The notes under the pieces: model-generated | The model's input: the letters and a program-made list of their open reading frames with translations, nothing else | Told to the model about the DNA's origin: nothing | Databases searched by the model: none | Part shown: piece by piece, positions 34,701-47,260 of the stretch | How the letters are laid out: every line of letters starts with the position of its first letter | Position numbering within the stretch: the first letter of the stretch is position 1 | Program-made: the position numbers and the translations under genes | From: Symbiodinium natans | Taxonomy: Eukaryota > Sar > Dinophyceae > Suessiales > Symbiodiniaceae | Direction of reading: 5' to 3' | Length of the DNA stretch: 64,000 bases | Assembly (NCBI GenBank): GCA_905221605.1 | Contig: CAJNDS010002263.1 | Location: 89,501 to 153,500, forward strand

Positions 34701-37700
34701 CACTGCACGCATCGGCACAAAATGCAATCCCACGAGGTTGCATTACGCTCATCCTTTTGCGGGTGTGAGTAGGGGCCCCAGGAGCACATAGTTATTGTCG
34801 GCAAGCACGGGGCATGTGCAGAAGGAGCAAGAATAGCTTCAGTTTGTGACACCGGCGTTGTCAGGATTTGTGGTGTAGAAATCACAGGGCTCAGCATTAA
34901 CAGCCACAAAATAGCACAAGCAAGATCCAGATCAATCGCCCCAGGTCTTGCTGCAATTTGCAGCCGAAGGTTCTGGAATTGTGGGCAAGTGTTGTGCTGC
35001 TACAGATCAGCTCACGTGCATCTTGTGCAATCTTGAATTGAGCACATGCGGTGACAACAGAGGTCTGATGAGATCAACCGATCAGCTCGGCGCTTGTGAC
35101 TGGGCGCTCGTCACACCAACTCATTCATGTGCGAGCGCCGTTCCCCTGCATCGTTCTTGCAGGTAGTCCAATATAGCTTGATTGCTTGTGTGTCGATATG
35201 CCCAGATCCGTCGACTGCAGTCCTGCAACGCGGTCCGAAGGCTTCATGACAAGCAATTGCAAGTCTCAAGCTCTTCTGCGTTGTGTTCCGTGCCAGGGCA
35301 AGGTACGTGACATCCCTGACATCCCTTGATGCGCTCCTTCCGTTGGGGAACAAGCCTGAACCTAACCCGGCTTACCTTGTTTCATTTCCCCTTCCATCGT
35401 GTGCGTGTTGCTGCTTTGTGTGTCTTCCTTCGGCCGCATGTGCTTCCCGTATCTCCCGCAGCGTCTGGATGCTGTAGAGTGCCCTTGCTGGAGCCACCAC
35501 GGAGGCTCTGTAGTTGACAGAAGGAGGTCCCACTTTCGAGCAGCGTTGGCTTGTGGATGCACACCTCGTTGGCCATAGATGACCGACGTGACGCAGCATA
35601 ATCTTTCTGAAACCGGCACGCATCCGCTTGGACAAGCACCTGGCACAGGTTCGTAATCAAAGTAGGCCACGTTGGCAACTTAGTTTCTTCCATGCCTAGC
35701 TTATCGTCTGTTGCTGCTGCGCTGGCGCATCCCAGGCAGAGTGGTTTTTGACGATTTTGGCCTTTGTCGTCATGATCTATTGTGTGGACCGCAAATCTTT
35801 TCTGAGTCATGCCATTCAGACCATTGAAAACGTAATTGACTGGGGCAAGTCGAGAGAGTCTATGGGCACGTGACGGTTCATTACTGATGTGTGATAAGCA
35901 ACGCATCGCTTTGTCCAGAAAAAGGGCGTTAAACGTCTCCTAAACCCTAAAGCCTCAACTCTGAAGCCGACCCCGACCCAGAGTTGCAAATGCCCCGGGT
36001 CCCGGCCTATTTTGAAGATGCTTGCGAAGCACGCTCAGACTCACGGAGTGTGGTTCAGGCGGTTCAGGGTGCACATTCTGGCGATGCCCACAGGAGCCAC
36101 AGGAGTCCCGATGCAAAAAGGGTTTAGAGGGGGGAAGGCTTACCTCCATGAAAGAACTGGCAGCCACAGTTGTGCCTCCGCATCTCTGCAAATGGCAAAG
36201 TACTGTGTGTGGAGTCACACCACCTAGCTTGGAATGCCATCGCAGCCCTAACGCATCTCACAGCGGTGTGCTCCCAGCAGACTTTCTGACAATGACTTGG
36301 TAGCGATCTTCTTCCACTGCAGTGCCAGTATTGATGCGCATGTCATGCGGGTGTGCTCTGCAGTAATTCTTGCGCAGCTGGTCAAACAAGAACGAGTCAA
36401 ACTTTCTCCAAGCGCACGCGCTCACAGTTAGCAATGCAAACCAGGTCCGGCACCACGGCCGCGCAGAGATGCCAGAAGAGAGCCTGACTTTGGTACCTGT
36501 GAGTCCATCATCCCTCAGTTTGGAGAAGTCTTTCCGAAGGGGTCTTGCATGGTCTCATGTCACCCCGCGGAAGTATGTTAAGGTCCTCTATGTGAGCCAA
36601 TGCAGGGCTCCCGAAGCCAAGACCCCTAAGGGGGCGTTCTCATCAAAGCATCCAAAGACCCCATTAAGTCAGATATCTTTAGAGTCTGAAGGCGTGTTAA
36701 GACCCCAAAGATGCTCACGCTGTGATGCGCCAGCGCAGCTGATAGGCCCACGCAGGCCCCCTGTTTAGGGAAGGCTGCTCCCTTATACAGATCAACGCAT
36801 ACTGTATTTCTGCTACAGTCACGGCACGCCAGGTTCAGTGTTCTGCCGAAGCAGTGCCGCTGACGGAGCCGGCCAGTGCAGCCGACACATAGGACAGCAA
36901 GAACGCGCAGATATTCGCCGATATTTAAGAACAGGATGATGCCTAAGGATGCTGCCTAAACCAGCTCCCAAGCTTAAGCCTGCTGCGTCAAATTCAAAGC
37001 ACATGACAATCCGAGGATCCCTCACAAGTATGGCCATTAAACTGTTCTCCAAGGTGAGTCAACTAAACCCTTTGGACGAGGCAATTTTTGCAACGCTGTG
37101 CCTGCACTGTCCTTGTGCATGAGTGATGACGTGTCAGATCAAGATCACTCTCTCAGTCGTTGGCCCATCGGTTCAGCTGCTTCTACCGAGGTTGCTGGAC
37201 ATCCGACTTCAGGGCCAATGCTCGGTCCTTCCTTGAGATCATGTTTAGAGACGTAGATGGGGATCCCCACTGTGCATTACGCCATTGAAAACGACAAAGC
37301 AAGGGGGAACAACTGACGGGGGCGTGGGGGAGGCGAACCCACTTAGGTTAACCCATTTAGGTGGAGTGCTGGAAAGACCAATGACCCAGGGTGATCTGTT
37401 TCTACTTTGCCGGGCTCAGCCCCTTTGCAAATGCAGAATGTGCTTGGAAAACCTTTTGCTTGAGCAGAATCTTTTTGAACACCTTCTCTCCTTTCTTGGC
37501 ATGCATTCTTGTTTTCACATGAGAGACCTGGAGGAAGCATCAACGATGGAAGGGGCCCTGCGCTCAAGATGCCGTCCGGTGAAGATGCTTGCAGGCCACT
37601 GGAAGGCATCTTTGCCAGGTGACTACTGCGTAGACAAGTTGATCCCATATGCCGCAGCATATCTTGGAGGTGTAAATCAAGACCTGCCTTGGCCAGGAGT

Positions 37701-40700
37701 GGCTAGCTCTGGGTGATGTGTCCTTTTAGATCCGACTTGTAGATTTTCCTGAGCAGTTCTTGTTGGGTGATGTAGCGCTTCAGACGGACCCCAATTTCAT
37801 GACCTCAGTCTGTGGTCATGTAAGGAAGTGCAAGGTGGCCCAAGGTCCCTTCAAACATGGCTAGTAGTAGTGGCAGCCATGCTCGGTGATGCGGTAATGT
37901 TTAGTGCTCCGTAGGCTTGTGCGATGTGCACGGGCCTGTCGCTAGGGCCTGTCTGCAGCACAGTTTGCAATAGTCCGTTGCTGCGGCCTTTGCAAAGTCC
38001 TCACCCCAAGTTCGAACATTTTTGCGGCACCTTCGAACGCTTCCGTCAGACTCCCAAAGTGTTGCCCTCAAGAAGGACAGCCAAACACCTTCGTCGGGTA
38101 TCCATGTCATGCCCCTTTGCTATTCTGGAGTAGAGGGCAGCATCGGGTGGCCTCTTCAATTTGAGAACTGCATCGCAACCAGCCATGGCTGTTATGTCTG
38201 TTGAGGCAACGGTGAAACGTGCGATTGAGGATCACGAACAGCTGCGAATGCTCTGGAACTGTTTGCGCAAGCTGCATTGAAAAATATCTCAGGAACCGTT
38301 CAGAACGGTTCCATTCGGGTTGGCCTGCTTGGAGGACTGCTGACGAGAGTGCCTGAACCGTACGCAGCGGGCCCTGAGATTTACAGAATGATTCCACTGC
38401 CGGTGTTGTCATGCACGTGGCTCGGCCAAAGGCGGCAACGAATGCGATCTGCCCGCAAGCCTCGCGGCCCTGTCCGCGTTGAGGCAGTTGGCAGCCCAGA
38501 TCTCCTCGATCTGCGCCGCAAGCTTCTTAACCGGCACTGTGAGTCCAGACACCCACCCGTGCAGAAGGTTGTCACGCTAGGGCTCAATGTAGGTAGTAAA
38601 GAAATCCGCTACCTCAACAGGCACCAGGGTAGCTTACACGCGCACAGGTTGGCCAAACTCTTTGTCCGGACGGATGAAAGCTTATGATCCGTGCCATGCC
38701 AACACGGTACTATGAAAATCAATCATGCTCAAGTGGTGGTCAGACGGGGATTGATTCCGTTTCAGTTCTGCGACCGCGCGCGTTATTTGCTGCCTGACCT
38801 GTTGTCAGACGTACTCCCATAGCATGAAGTCTGAAGCCAAAGCCGCGGACGTCGTTGCAAATGAGGTCAGCCCGCCCGGCGTTTGCTTTTGTGACTTGTG
38901 TGTTAAATTTTTCGTTTCAGCCGTGCTGGCTGTCACGGAATCTACTTCTCCGGCCTTGGAATCTGCAGCAATGATACGGTGCTCTTTTGGAGCAGCGCGG
39001 TCTACGACGATTTTCGTCCATGCTCCCGCTTCCGTTGTTTTCTAAGCCCGCGCCGGGCGTGCGCCGGGAGCGCGCCAGGCGCGCGCCACATGCACGTTTA
39101 CACTTCTACCCGGAAGCAGACCTGAAGCCAGAGCCTGCATGCCCAATCAACCCCCCTTTTTTTCTGCCTGGCCGGCCCATGTGCATTGACTTGACGAGGT
39201 TCAAAAGGATTAGACACTTTAAGGGCCTGGGGGCCTTCCGGGGTTTCCAGGGGGGTCTTACCGGCCCCGCCTTTGCCCACCGCGGCGACCCACCATGACC
39301 ACATTCCTGTTGCATTCCACACTTGAAGCTATTTGTGGGCCGAGGCATGGCAAGCGGTTCCCAGGGCCGGGGCAAGCGTGTCGTGTGTAGGACGGCAAGT
39401 TGTCATTTCGGGGGCTGCGCAGAAAACTCAGCCCAGAGTTGCTGAACATAGCCCGGACTGACAAAGCCACGATACAGTTGATCTCTCTGTATCAATACTC
39501 ATGGTCAATGCCAGTATGATCGTCGTCTTGCCGGTGGGTGCAGATGGGCAAAGCTTGCAGAGCCACGCAAAGAGATGCGACTAGCTGAAACGAGTCGGAG
39601 AGCAGCTGCCTGATGAGCCGGTCAATTGTTGACCCAAAGAAGATTTTCCCAAGCTGTGATGACATGCCAGTCATTGCCAGTCTCAAGCGCAGCACGCCCT
39701 CCTGGTCTTCTTTTGCCTCGGCACTCTGCAGTAGGTGTAATCCCAAACCCTGCAGCGCTGTGACCCGCCAACGGTCAGAGCAGGCGTCTTCTCAGAATGT
39801 TCCTTTTTGGATCGGCGTGAAGCAGGTCGATGTCGATCAAGCTTTCTCCATGATTTGCATGGCAGATGCGTCCGTGGAGAGCACGCTGGATATCATTAGC
39901 TGTTGCAGGACCTGATTGCTAGTTGGACTTCTCGGACCTCGTATGCAGGCATGCTGTTCTGCAAGTGCACGGGTTTGCTCACAGCTTGGCGGCACATTCA
40001 CGCTTCCTCATGCCACATAAGCAGGAGGGCATGCACGTCTTGCATGGTCTGACCGTACCAGGCTACGATAGCTGCAGACCACAGTGTCAGAGTTGAAAGC
40101 ATTGCTGGCATTGCTTGCATTGCTTTGGTTGGCTACTAGCTGTTGCTCACCGCAACGTATGGAGCAGAAGCCCCGCTTGAGCAGTCGGGATGCCGGCAGG
40201 CCCGGAACAGGATGCAGCAGTCAATGCACGTGTTTGCTTACCTGCTTCTCCATGAGACCCAGGTACATACTGGTCAGAGGGGGGGGTGAAACCTCATTAG
40301 GGTCGAGACATTTCCCGGTCGTGTCCGGTTAATGGGCTCCATGGAGAGGGGGGGGCTGCTATACATTCTTTCCGGCTGTTTTTGCAAGACATCTGGGGCC
40401 GTACTTTTCGGTCACCGAATGCATACGGCTCGAATATCCCCTCAGAGGGAAGCTTTTCTTCCGGGTCTGCAAATGTGCTACAGAGGCCTTGAAAGGCACC
40501 TTTGTGCTGCAGCCAAGTTTTTGCCAAGCTCTCAAGCTCTCGCGAGTTTGTGCTTGCACTACACGCCACGCAGTCAGATTGGGTGTATATCCTGGAACTT
40601 GTGTAAATGTACCGAGGCAGGGTCTCGCGCCATGATTTGCCATTATCCGTCACCGTTTATTGGTTAGTTTGGCCGGTTGACCTGAGAGGACCCTCATGGA

Positions 40701-43700
40701 AATCCATTTTCCTTCCTTTGCCTGTGCATCCTGACGGTGGCGAAGTTGTCTGTACATGATGGCGGGCTTCCTGGCTATGACAGCTCCCAGGGACGTCAGG
40801 CATTGGCAGCTCCAATTTCCAGCCCCTCTAGTCCTAACTCGCTGGGGATGAGTGATCGAGGTTTCCTGTTCCAGAACCTGTGGCTGTGCTCGTCAAGCCA
40901 CACCAGCTACAACCCACAGAGTCAGAATTGAGGGCCTCTGTGTGGTTGGGAGGCCTTAGTTGCACAGATCCTCCCTTGCCCCGGGCCCTGCCGCATGTGC
41001 GGCGGCATAGGCCCGATTGAGCATTGTACGGTTTCCAGGTGTAAGAAGATTAGCGCCACGACCCCCAGCCCGGCATAACAAGAACAGGAGTGACATGTTG
41101 AGGAAGCCTAAATTATGGAACAAAGGTGATGCTCCTCAGCGACACTTTGAATTTCGTGCGAATGCAGACGCAAAATCCAAACTTGTGGACCTTGCTCATG
41201 CTCAGAATGTAGTAGTCATGTGCCAGGCTCAGACAGTTCCCTCCACGAAGGTCTCAACGAATGTAGGACTGCGCCGTTCAGGACGACGGCTTCTTCCAAG
41301 ACTTCTGACCTCGTTTGCCGGTACGAGAGGTACGAGGGCGAGTCGCAATTCTTGACCTGGTACAGACTGCAGAACAATATCGGCTTGGCCAAGTACCTCG
41401 CCCTTCCACACGGCCAGGCAACGCAGCGAAGCCGGGTGAGGGTTGTTCTTTCTGGCAGGCTCTTGTTGCATGATGCTGAGGGCGATTAGAGAAAATTCGG
41501 TTGTTTAATACCGTGCACATTTCGAGCGCGCCCAAGTTCGCGCAAGGGCGGCTGCAAGCTTTGCGCAAGCTTGTTAGGGAGCGGTGTTGTCGAGACCTTG
41601 CGAATGGGTACTGCATGATGGCTCCCATCTCCAGTGCAAGGCTTCGCTTCGGCAGCCGTGCGACACTCCTGCAACCAGAGCCTTGGGCGCAGTCGAAAGC
41701 ACTAGCGACGCATATGCAGGTGCTGCAGACCAACATGTCCTGAAAAGTCTCTTCAAAAGATCGTCTCGGAAGATGCCGGTGGTGACCGACTGCAGAGCTC
41801 CAGGAGGGAGTGTTGACAGTGGTTTGTACAGTCAGCTTCGTCAGTCCCAAAGTGCTCGTGTACGGTGCATGTGATTCTCTGGGTCGGAGGTTCGGATTGG
41901 GTAGGGGTTCTGCCTTGGTGCTGTAGACAACTGTGGAGAGGCACTGTAGAGTTTCAGACCCAGCTTTCTCTCACATCGTTCTTGGAAAAACAATAATAGC
42001 ACATTCACCAAAAACGTTCGCGATCAAACAACCGGAAACTGATCCCGCGCAACAATGTCCCATGCCCCCCTTGTGTGTAGACAGCGAAACTGTAAGCGAA
42101 ACATGACGCCAGCTTGCGTCGCGGTTCTATGCCGTATGCTTGGGGGACGCCTGGTGCCACGACAAGAGACTGCAGGGCCCTCAAAGCCTCTCCAGTTTTA
42201 GAACGTCGCCCTGGCCACAAGTAGTGTTCATGGTAGATGATGGAGGATCAGCTATCCGGAATGGTTGCCAGTCCGACGTTCCGATTGCGATCCACAGGCC
42301 GCACGCCTGCCATGCTCACAGCGATGGTGGTCAGGATGACCAGAAAGATGCCTCGACCCCGGCGTGCAAGTGCACAGGGGCCTCCTGTGCTTCGTCTTGG
42401 CGCCTTAAACCTTGGCGGACACAGACGGTCCTAACAGCACCCAGATGGAAGGAAGGCAGGCATGTTTGCTTTTGGATGCCTGTGAGGCATCAGAACTGGG
42501 CCATAAGGATGGGCATGGATACACTATCGCAGAGATGACGGGTTGCTCAGAATGGCAATCAATGTTCACGTTGCATGATGTTGCATATGCGCGCTCTTTG
42601 TCATCGGCTGTGCTGTCTTTATGCATTCCGCACCTTGAGTTGTGGGCTTGGGCAAGCTGTTTCTTCTTCTGGTTCCCCAGTTTGAACCAGACATCAGCAA
42701 ACTGCAAGCGCACAATTGGCACATGCTTTGCCAGCACCCCTCCGTGATCAGGCTGGAGTCCATGGCGTCACCAAGACCCACAAAGCTTCAAGGAAGGCTG
42801 CGATGATGCTTGCTGCAGATGTCCCACTGTTGTAGTAAGGGGTCAGCGAACATCGCACTTGCACTGTCACATGCGTTTATGTTCTGGAGAGACTGTGCCT
42901 GGCGCTTCAGGCTACCGGAACCCGCAGTACCATCCCCATAGCTTCTTTGGGCTCGCAAAAGTTACTCACAAAGCGGCTATGGCAAAGGGAAGGAAGGACT
43001 CCAACGCTTTCTGTCTTGAGGTTGTGGGCAGGTAACCTGGACTTTCCTCTTAGTGTATGCAAGCTAGCTTTGGCATTGCCTCCTTTGGCTTCAATCGCCA
43101 CTTGCGCCTTTGTTTCTTGCCACGTGTACGCGCGCGAACCCCTGCGCCGTCCTCGCAAGTAGGCGCGAGACTGAACTTGGGCAGCATGTGCTCTTTCCCG
43201 GCATGCTCACCCAAGCCTGGATGCAACAAGGCGCGAGTCTGTTTTCTTTTGCGAGGAAGAAGTAGGAGTTGGCCTCCTGCACTCCTACCTGCCTGCTCTC
43301 TTTGCTCGAGGGGCCCTGTCAGACTTGGGAAGGCGTAGTACTGACAGATCAAGTGCGTCGCGAGTAGTGGCCTTGCGATCTTGCTCCTAGCTGGCATTCA
43401 TCTACGGGTAGAGGATGTGTGAGGACGTGGCCCCCCGCCACAAAACGACTGGTTACAAAGGGCATGCAAAAGAGCGCCGTTGGAGGACGAGTCTCGTTTC
43501 GGACATGCATACAGGCACAAGGTGGGACGGCTCCAAAGGGGGAAAAGTCGAGATATCGTTTGCGCTTTGTCTACGCCCATCGCATGCGCCCTTGTTGCTC
43601 AAAGCTTCCCGGTTCTCAGCTGCCAAGGACCTGTGCATTACCCAAGAGATGGGCCTTGGAAGGCCCAGTTGCTTGTTTGTGTGCATGTGAGTACCGAGAG

Positions 43701-45050
43701 AGGTTAGGGTACTCTTGTGAGTTACCAGGCATCCCCGAAGCAGCTCCAAGTATCCCGAAACCGTTTCGAATGTTGAGAACTCCGAGCTTTGCAAAATGCC
43801 CCTATCGGCGTGGGCTTCGGCACTTCTTGGCACTGGACAGGCGATGAGGCTGCGCAGTTCAGCATTCGGCTTGTGCGCGCAGGCAATGTTGATTCGGTAG
43901 CCTGTACACAGATGCATCGAGCTGAGAGTTTCGTGGCTTGTGTGGGCCAAGGCCACTTTTAGCCGAAAGTGGTGCGAGATTGCCTACCGTAGGCGTGCAG
44001 TTCTTGCGGCGAGGACTGGGCTTTGCTTGCTGCTACGGGGACCAAGAAAGGTTGGTAGATGTTGGATGCTGCCTCCAACCTCGCGAGCCTTTCCCCTGCA
44101 TGCCGGATTTCAAGTCTGGCGCTTGACTTTGTTCGTCCCATCACATGCCGCCACTGCAGTGCGTCTGCCACAGCGCGACGTAGAGAAGAAGTTAAGTTGA
44201 GGTGCTACTCGTTCTGAGATCGGTTCGGGCTTGAAGGGAAATGTCCCTGGACCAATGTCCCACATGAGGGGATCAAAAAGCTTTGCCAGATGGACGTCTA
44301 AACACGGTATTGATCCGGGTTCCTGAGTGCACCCTTTTTACCTTTCTTGTGCATTGATTTGTCTCTTCTTCCATAAGAAGTTTGTTGTTGGGCCTTTTTG
44401 GTGCGGAGTCCGGGTGCATGGGCAGGGATAAGGTGGCCTTCTTCCGTCGCTTGTTAAGGGGTTCGGACCGCCCCAGCAAGAGGCAGAGGGACCCCTCACT
44501 ACACGACAGCACACGCCCATGTAGTGTACAGTGCCAAAGGGACCGTCGCTCGTTGCAGGGGTGCGGGCCCGCAGCGTGAGACAGCCTTCACAGCCACCGG
44601 CGTCGACCGTTGGGGTTTCTCTCCTGCCCATCTTCTCTTTTGTGTGTGCAGCGCCTACAAGATGAGCCCAACATCAGTGTAACATAGCCGGCCTCAAACA
44701 GCAGCAAAAGGGCATCCGTTTTGCTTTGTGGCCACTCCAGGGATGCAGCAATGGCGCTGGACAGCCCCGTGTTTCCCTGAAAGGGCTCTACGCTAATGTC
44801 CGGGCATGAGTAGAAATAGGCAACAGCGGATGGCAGCTGGGAGCATCAGGCTGCGTTCAGGTCAGTCTCGGCCATGACACGTGTTGGGTGTACACACAAA
44901 GAGGTGCAGATATCCCATGTTTTTGGGAAACCTCAGTGCTTGAGGAGACCCTTGCAGAACCTCTACAAGCCTCATGGAGCCCAATGAAGGTTGTCTGGTT
45001 CGATCAGAGTCCTTTAAAGCCAACCAGGACGTGTGTACCAAGGCTGGTAT
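28750..45050. other. Long stretch without a supported gene
   Basis: About 16 kb in which I find no recognisable protein domain, tRNA or rRNA. One possible exon lies at about 36015-36118, between C-rich CCCTAAA-like text (35935-35975) and GGGTTTAGAGGGG (36119); it is open in all three plus frames, so I leave it uncalled. Open frames of 130-145 codons at 37285-37716 and 38277-38687 show no family features. The only repeat I found is the second copy of the 20.8-kb element at 40640-40850. Confidence 0.4.
40640..40850. repeat. Dispersed repeat, copy 2 of the 20.8/40.6-kb pair
   Basis: See 20835-21045. The shared portion extends over about 200 bases with moderate divergence and ends just after CCAGCCCCTCTAGTC. 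Confidence 0.7.
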
Positions 45051-45058
45051 GCTGGTTT

Positions 45059-45113
45059 TTGCGACAAGGTTTGTGCGACAAGGTTTGCGCGACAAGGGCT
45101 TGCACGACAAGGC
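45059..45113. repeat. Fourteen-base tandem repeat
   Basis: Four diverging copies built on GCGACAAGGTTTG.. and GCGACAAGGGCTTG. A related GCGACGAGGGCTTG recurs at 45186. Confidence 0.8.
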
Positions 45114-45719
45114 TACATGATATTCCTAACGGGGAGGTGGCTCACTTGATTCTTGCCGTGCGACAAGAGCTTGAAACAAAGCTGGCGCGACGAGGGCTTG
45201 TAACGGGCTGGGGGGCGCCCCGGCGACAAACTGGGGATTGAGCCACGCTCATGTGACCAAAACGGATACCGCGTAAGCTCCGGAGCTTGCGGAAAGAACC
45301 CATGGGTTTTGTCTGATGCCCAGCTGGGCAAGCGATACAGTCTGATTCAGGCAGGTTCCAAAGCCGACGTCTTTTTGTAGTGGGCTCATGGTCCCTAGAG
45401 CACAAAATATGATGTCAATATCATGCGAGCAGAGGGCCCAGGGCAGATGCCGCGTGAGAATCACTGAGCGTGACAAGTGCATCGCGGCAGGGGCCTGAAG
45501 ACTCTTGAGATGGCCGTTCATTGGCAGGAGCCCACCTCTCTCTGAATGCTAGCCCGAGAAGCCTCCTCCCTTCTTAGAACCCCAGCGTTGCCGCGCTGCC
45601 CTGTGCAACGCGCGCTCTCTCGGCTCTAGGTCTGGGTCAAGTTGGTTAGGTCACCGAGGTGTGCACGCGTCGCCCCTTGCAAGCTTCCCAGGTGCATCCC
45701 CAAGCTCAGAGGTGTGAAA

Positions 45720-47260
45720 TGCCAGAAGCGCGGGTTTCCATTCTGGAGGGTGGATGTTCTTCTTCCTCTTCTTCCTCTTCTTCCTCTTCTTCGCAGCTGG
45801 TTCTGCGTGGTCGGCAGCCCAGCTGACATATCCCGGTGACTCAGCGTGGCTCAGCGTGCTTCCTCGGTTTTCTGAGTCCCGGATGCAGTTCATGTCGCTT
45901 ACCAAAGGGGAAACCGGCCGAGCTACCATGACGAGATGGCAGACGAGCATGGGAAAGCTTGCAGGCTTTCGCAAGCAACCCACCCTTTGCCAAATGGCTG
46001 CTCTACAAGAGGGTAGGTTAAGTCGTATCTTCTTTTGTAAAGTCGTATCTCGGGCGCGTGCACACTGGCGATTCGCGAATTCCAAGATTGGTCAGAACCC
46101 ACTTGCACCCCCAAGCAGAAATCTCATTCACGCTGACAAAAATGTGCTCCCCTCCCAGGCGTGCGGTGACAAGTGTGTATTTTGCATGTGTGTCGAGAAC
46201 ATGCGCGTGCGGCGTGTGCACCTTGGGGGAAAGGCTTCAACATATGTCTCTGTGATGCGACTTTGCGCGGGGTGATGTGACTTCGCTCGCAGACGCGTGT
46301 CGCTGGGGAGATGTGACTTCACCTGCAAAGATGTGAGTTAACCTAGCCTCTTGTAACGCTGAATGTCATGCTGCCTGTGGTCCTGTGCGCGTGCCAGTGT
46401 CCACTCGTGCGAATGCTTTCGGCAGAGAACGTGAACATTTTGCATCGTTCATCTTGTGCACGATGCCTGAGCACTGCCCGCAGCATGCAGCAGGCATCCA
46501 GACGTCACATGTGAGTAGCCTGAAGTTAAGAGATGGCAGATGAGTGTGGCAGAGCTTTCAGGCTTGAGGAAGCAAGCCAGTTCACATTGGGCGGGTTTGG
46601 GCAGGTTTGGCCCGTTGTCCATGGCCTTTTTTGCGCTGAATGTCAAGCCGATGGTCCTGTGCGCCTGCCTGCTTGCGGATCTTCACATGCAGTGCCTTCA
46701 TCCGCCGAGGGACCAAGCGGCAGCACGTGGACTCTTTGCATTGCTCATCTTGCGCAGGATGCCTGAGCAGCAGACATCCAGACTTCACGCGTTATGTACA
46801 TGCAGTTGAGAGATGGCAGGCGAACGTGACAAAGCTTGCAGGCTTCCGGACGCAACCCAGATCACACGGGGCCGGTTCGGCCTTTTGCCAAACGACAGCA
46901 GACAGTTTGTGCATTGCGCTACGCCCGTTGGGCCGTCACATAGTCGCATGTCCAAGCCTGCGAGTGCTGTGCATGTCACGCATGTATGTTTCTGGGAGGC
47001 TTCCGGTTCTGTCGAGGCGCGCCGAGTCCTGCCTCTGAAGTCTGAATAGGGCTGATGCATGGTACTGCCTGACCCAATGAGCTGGATGGCAAGACACCCA
47101 CACCCACGTACCTAGGTCCTCAGATGGGCTCTACGAAGTTTAATCTACTTTGCCACATGGCCTCACTTGCGCTGAATGCCATTCTGGAGGGTGGATGTTC
47201 TTCGTCTTCTTCTTCACTGCTGGTCCTGTGCGCATGCCTGCTCGCAGAATCTTGAAAGCA
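45720..47260. repeat. Composite array of diverged direct repeats
   Basis: Two recurring blocks alternate. One is CATTCTGGAGGGTGGATGTT followed by a CTTCCTCTT or CTTCTT run and CTG(G)TTCTG or CTGGTCCTG (45739, 47173). The other is AGATGGCAG.CGA.C(A/G)TG followed by AAGCTTGCAGGCTT (45934, 46531 diverged, 46811). Copies differ by substitutions and indels. The hydrophobic Phe/Leu leader readable at 45754 is produced by the CTTCCTCTT run and is not called as a gene. Confidence 0.6.

Noticed and set aside
45754-46275. Secreted protein with a Phe/Leu-rich leader
   Set aside because: The leader is produced by a CTTCCTCTT simple repeat and the rest lies in a repeat array.
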